Shown: positions 5,795 through 7,704 of the stretch, piece after piece | Numbering within the stretch: the first letter of the stretch is position 1 | Layout: the number at the start of each line of letters is the position of its first letter | Assembly (NCBI GenBank): GCA_929200295.1 | Contig: CAKMZE010000016.1 | Location: 24,219 to 31,922 of the forward strand | Direction of reading: 5' to 3' | DNA: 7,704 bases | Origin: an uncultured Alphaproteobacteria bacterium | Lineage (GTDB): Bacteria; Pseudomonadota; Alphaproteobacteria; Rhodobacterales; Rhodobacteraceae | Position numbers and translations under genes: made by a program | Notes under the pieces: model-generated | The model's database searches: none | Told to the model about the DNA's origin: nothing | Seen by the model: only the letters and a program-made list of their open reading frames with translations

Positions 5795-7390
5795 ATGGAC
5801 CACGGCATGGTCAACCCGAAGATGACGCTGGAAGATCAAGGCATTGCAGGGTTGGGGCAGGTTTATTACAATCGTGATGAAGCCGCACTCCAGACAGCGG
5901 CTGTTGCCGCCGGCGAGGGCGTCACAGGTAAGGGCGGCGTTTTCCTCGTGACAACTGGCAAACACACAGGTCGCTCACCCAAGGATAAGTTTGTCGTACG
6001 GACACCCTCAGTCGAAGACACGATCTGGTGGGACAACAACCCACCAATGTCACCTGAAGCATTTGATACGCTTTATGCCGATATGTGCGCACATATGCAG
6101 GGTGGATCATATGACGTCCAAGACCTGTTTGGCGGCGCTGATCCTGCGCACAGGCTAGATGTGCGCGTTATTACTGAGCTCAGCTGGCATGCGCTCTTTA
6201 TTCGGCACCTCTTACGCAGACCCTCTGGCGAAGAGCTTGAAAGCTTCTCCCCCGATTTTACCATCATCAATTGCCCGTCGTTCAAGGCAGACCCAGAAAA
6301 ACATGGATGTCGTTCCGATACGGTCATCGCTTTGAATTTTGACAAGAAAATGATCCTGATTGGAGGGACAGAATACGCAGGTGAAAACAAAAAATCCGTC
6401 TTCACGCTGCTGAACTACCTGCTACCAGAAAAAGGCATCATGCCGATGCATTGCTCGGCCAATCATGCAACGGGCAACCCAGTTGATACGGCCATTTTCT
6501 TTGGTCTCTCTGGCACTGGCAAAACAACACTCTCGGCTGATCCATCAAGGACACTTATTGGCGATGATGAACACGGCTGGTCGGATCGCGGCACCTTTAA
6601 CTTTGAAGGGGGGTGCTACGCCAAAACCATCGGTCTTGATCCGATCGCAGAGCCCGAGATTTACGCCACATGCGCGATGCCCCATACGGTGATCGAGAAT
6701 ATGGTCTATGATCCCAAGACATTCGCGCTCGATTTCGAGGACCAAAGCCTGACGGCGAATATGCGCTGCGCTTACCCGCTTCATTATATTGCGAACGCAT
6801 CTGATACGGCCTTGGGGGGGCACCCAAAGAATATCATCATGCTCACATGTGATGCCTTTGGTGTGCTGCCGCCGATCTCACGGCTTACCCCTGCGCAGGC
6901 GATGTATCACTTTCTCTCTGGCTTTACGTCAAAGGTTGCGGGCACAGAACGCGGCGTTACAGAGCCCGAGCCCACATTCTCAACCTGCTTTGGTGCGCCC
7001 TTTATGCCGCGCAGACCCGAGGTTTATGGCAAGCTTTTGCAAGAAAAGATCGCAAGCCACGGGGCCACATGCTGGCTGGTCAACACCGGCTGGACAGGTG
7101 GGGCTTACGGTACAGGATCGCGCATGCCGATCAAGGCCACACGCGCCCTGCTCTCTGCGGCCCTCGATGGGACATTGATCGAAAATGATTTCCGTAAAGA
7201 CCCTAACTTTGGCTTTGAGGTTCCCATGACCTGCGACGGGGTTGATGCAACACTTCTCAACCCGCGCGACACTTGGGCGGATCAAGACGCCTATGACGCC
7301 CAAGCCGCAAAACTTGTGACCATGTTCAGCGAGAACTTTGGCAAATATATCCCCTTTATCGATGAGGATGTGAAAGCGGCGGCGATATAA
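5795..7390 (+). CDS. pckA: Phosphoenolpyruvate carboxykinase (ATP)
   Basis: Cytoplasmic gluconeogenic enzyme: oxaloacetate + ATP gives phosphoenolpyruvate + ADP + CO2. The 531 residues from ATG 5795 match the ATP-dependent family length of about 530-540. Substrate-binding R60 lies in TGRSPKDKF (58-66). EYAGENKKSVF (193-203) carries the metal/substrate lysine, with N198 where Met or Ile is common. The metal-ligand histidine H219 is in MHCSAN (218-223). The kinase-1a P-loop is GLSGTGKTT (237-245) and the kinase-2 block is IGDDEHGW (255-262). R324 and the C-terminal TGWTGGAYGTGSRMPIK (431-447) complete the site. It is divergent from chvI, a linkage known in other alphaproteobacteria. Its product PEP feeds the EI-HPr phosphorelay whose later components lie in the facing operon. 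The palindrome at 5696-5715 suggests control by a LacI-family carbon regulator. The reading is intact, with no sign of transfer. Confidence 0.98.
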   Translation: MDHGMVNPKMTLEDQGIAGLGQVYYNRDEAALQTAAVAAGEGVTGKGGVFLVTTGKHTGRSPKDKFVVRTPSVEDTIWWDNNPPMSPEAFDTLYADMCAHMQGGSYDVQDLFGGADPAHRLDVRVITELSWHALFIRHLLRRPSGEELESFSPDFTIINCPSFKADPEKHGCRSDTVIALNFDKKMILIGGTEYAGENKKSVFTLLNYLLPEKGIMPMHCSANHATGNPVDTAIFFGLSGTGKTTLSADPSRTLIGDDEHGWSDRGTFNFEGGCYAKTIGLDPIAEPEIYATCAMPHTVIENMVYDPKTFALDFEDQSLTANMRCAYPLHYIANASDTALGGHPKNIIMLTCDAFGVLPPISRLTPAQAMYHFLSGFTSKVAGTERGVTEPEPTFSTCFGAPFMPRRPEVYGKLLQEKIASHGATCWLVNTGWTGGAYGTGSRMPIKATRALLSAALDGTLIENDFRKDPNFGFEVPMTCDGVDATLLNPRDTWADQDAYDAQAAKLVTMFSENFGKYIPFIDEDVKAAAI

Positions 7391-7407
7391 TCGTCACTTT
7401 GAATTAA

Positions 7408-7650
7408 TCGCCAAGCCATCGAGAATTTGGCTTCAACCTTGCGGCGATAGTCGCACCAGGAACAGCACTGTGGGATGGGGTCTGTTTTGAAAACAACGCA
7501 CCCAATTGGGGCTATATCACCCGCGATATCCTGCAGTCGCCTTCGGATCGTGGCTTTCCAAGCTACACAATCCGCTTGTCAGCAGAAAACACACGATCCA
7601 CTGCTGTTCAGTTGCGAACAGTGCTCAGAGAATATCAAAAGCAGAAATAA
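7408..7650 (+). pseudogene. Open frame without a start codon, possible gene remnant
   Basis: The 314 bases after pckA hold no intact gene. One frame stays open from just after TAA 7405-7407 to TAA 7648-7650 (80 codons) but has no ATG or GTG until seven codons before the end, so it cannot be a complete gene. Its translation reads like real protein: NAPNWGYITRDILQSP in the middle and STAVQLRTVLREYQKQK at the end, a plausible amphipathic C-terminal helix. I do not recognise the family. The likeliest reading is the C-terminal remnant of a gene whose beginning was lost. Chance openness is not excluded at this length and composition. A competing 60-codon frame (7475-7657) has a Ser/Cys-rich, unconvincing translation. 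Confidence 0.35.
7413..7433 (+). terminator. Weak hairpin after pckA, possible terminator
   Basis: AAGCCA (7413-7418) and TGGCTT (7428-7433) can pair around a nine-base loop, 23 bases after the pckA stop. The tract that follows (CAACCTTG) is not T-rich, so intrinsic termination is uncertain. An alternative pairing GCCAA/TTGGC (7410-7414 with 7427-7431) uses the same bases. Confidence 0.3.
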
Positions 7651-7656
7651 TTGCTA

Positions 7657-7704
7657 GGGCGTGTTGAGATTCAACGCGAGTTGATGATGGCTGCTGCGAT
7701 GTAG
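7657..7704 (-). mobile_element. Possible end of an insertion sequence (IS5-like) cut by the window edge
   Basis: GGGCGTGTTGAGATTCAAC from 7657 resembles terminal inverted repeats I associate with IS5-family elements in Rhodobacteraceae; this is from memory, not a search. On the minus strand a frame enters from the right edge and ends YIAAAIINSR then TGA at 7673-7671, about 14 bases inside the proposed end. A transposase stopping close to its terminal repeat would look like this. CTAG at 7654-7657 fits the YTAR-type target of IS5-group elements. Only 48 bases are visible. Confidence 0.35.

Noticed and set aside
7475..7657. 60-residue ORF after pckA
   Set aside because: Ser/Cys-rich translation with no domain character, no good ribosome site, and it overlaps a more protein-like frame.
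1..7704. CRISPR array, tRNA, rRNA or phage module
   Set aside because: No regularly spaced repeats, cloverleaf-like segments or phage-type genes were seen on either strand.

Overview
The window looks like a chromosomal stretch from an alphaproteobacterium, most likely Rhodobacterales (Roseobacter-type). The evidence is the ChvI/ChvG two-component pair followed by a short HPr kinase, RapZ, a mannose-type EIIA and HPr, with an ATP-dependent PEP carboxykinase gene divergent to it. Base composition is moderate (roughly half G+C by eye), and every main gene reads cleanly from start to stop.

Layout: 38-913 (+) is a 3-hydroxybutyryl-CoA dehydrogenase. A 104-base convergent gap follows. From 5494 leftwards to 1018 (-) runs a tight six-gene unit in transcription order: chvI, chvG, hprK, rapZ, EIIA (mannose type) and ptsH (HPr). 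Junctions are 13 nt, 6 nt, 4-nt overlap, 4-nt overlap and 1-nt overlap. A 300-base divergent control region (5495-5794) separates this unit from pckA (5795-7390, +). After pckA, 7391-7704 holds no intact gene. It contains a weak hairpin, an open frame without a start codon that may be a gene remnant, and at the right edge what may be the end of an insertion sequence.

How the genes fit together: ChvG is a membrane sensor kinase that phosphorylates ChvI. HprK phosphorylates (and in known family members dephosphorylates) Ser46 of HPr. HPr also carries His15 for the PEP-driven phosphorelay and can pass phosphate to His9 of the EIIA. No EI, EIIB, EIIC or EIIA-Ntr gene is in the window, so the module looks regulatory rather than a sugar transporter, as is known for PTS-Ntr systems in alphaproteobacteria. 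pckA makes PEP, the phosphate donor of that relay, so its linkage with the regulators makes metabolic sense. The hydroxybutyryl-CoA dehydrogenase handles C4-acyl-CoA and is probably an independent unit.

The most notable non-coding element is a perfect 20-bp palindrome with LacI-family operator character in front of pckA, followed by a perfect 9-bp stem-loop whose right arm runs into a repeat of the operator half-site. I do not see a wholly new biological system. The gene cluster is a known alphaproteobacterial arrangement, and the interest lies in its regulatory region and a few unusual protein details.
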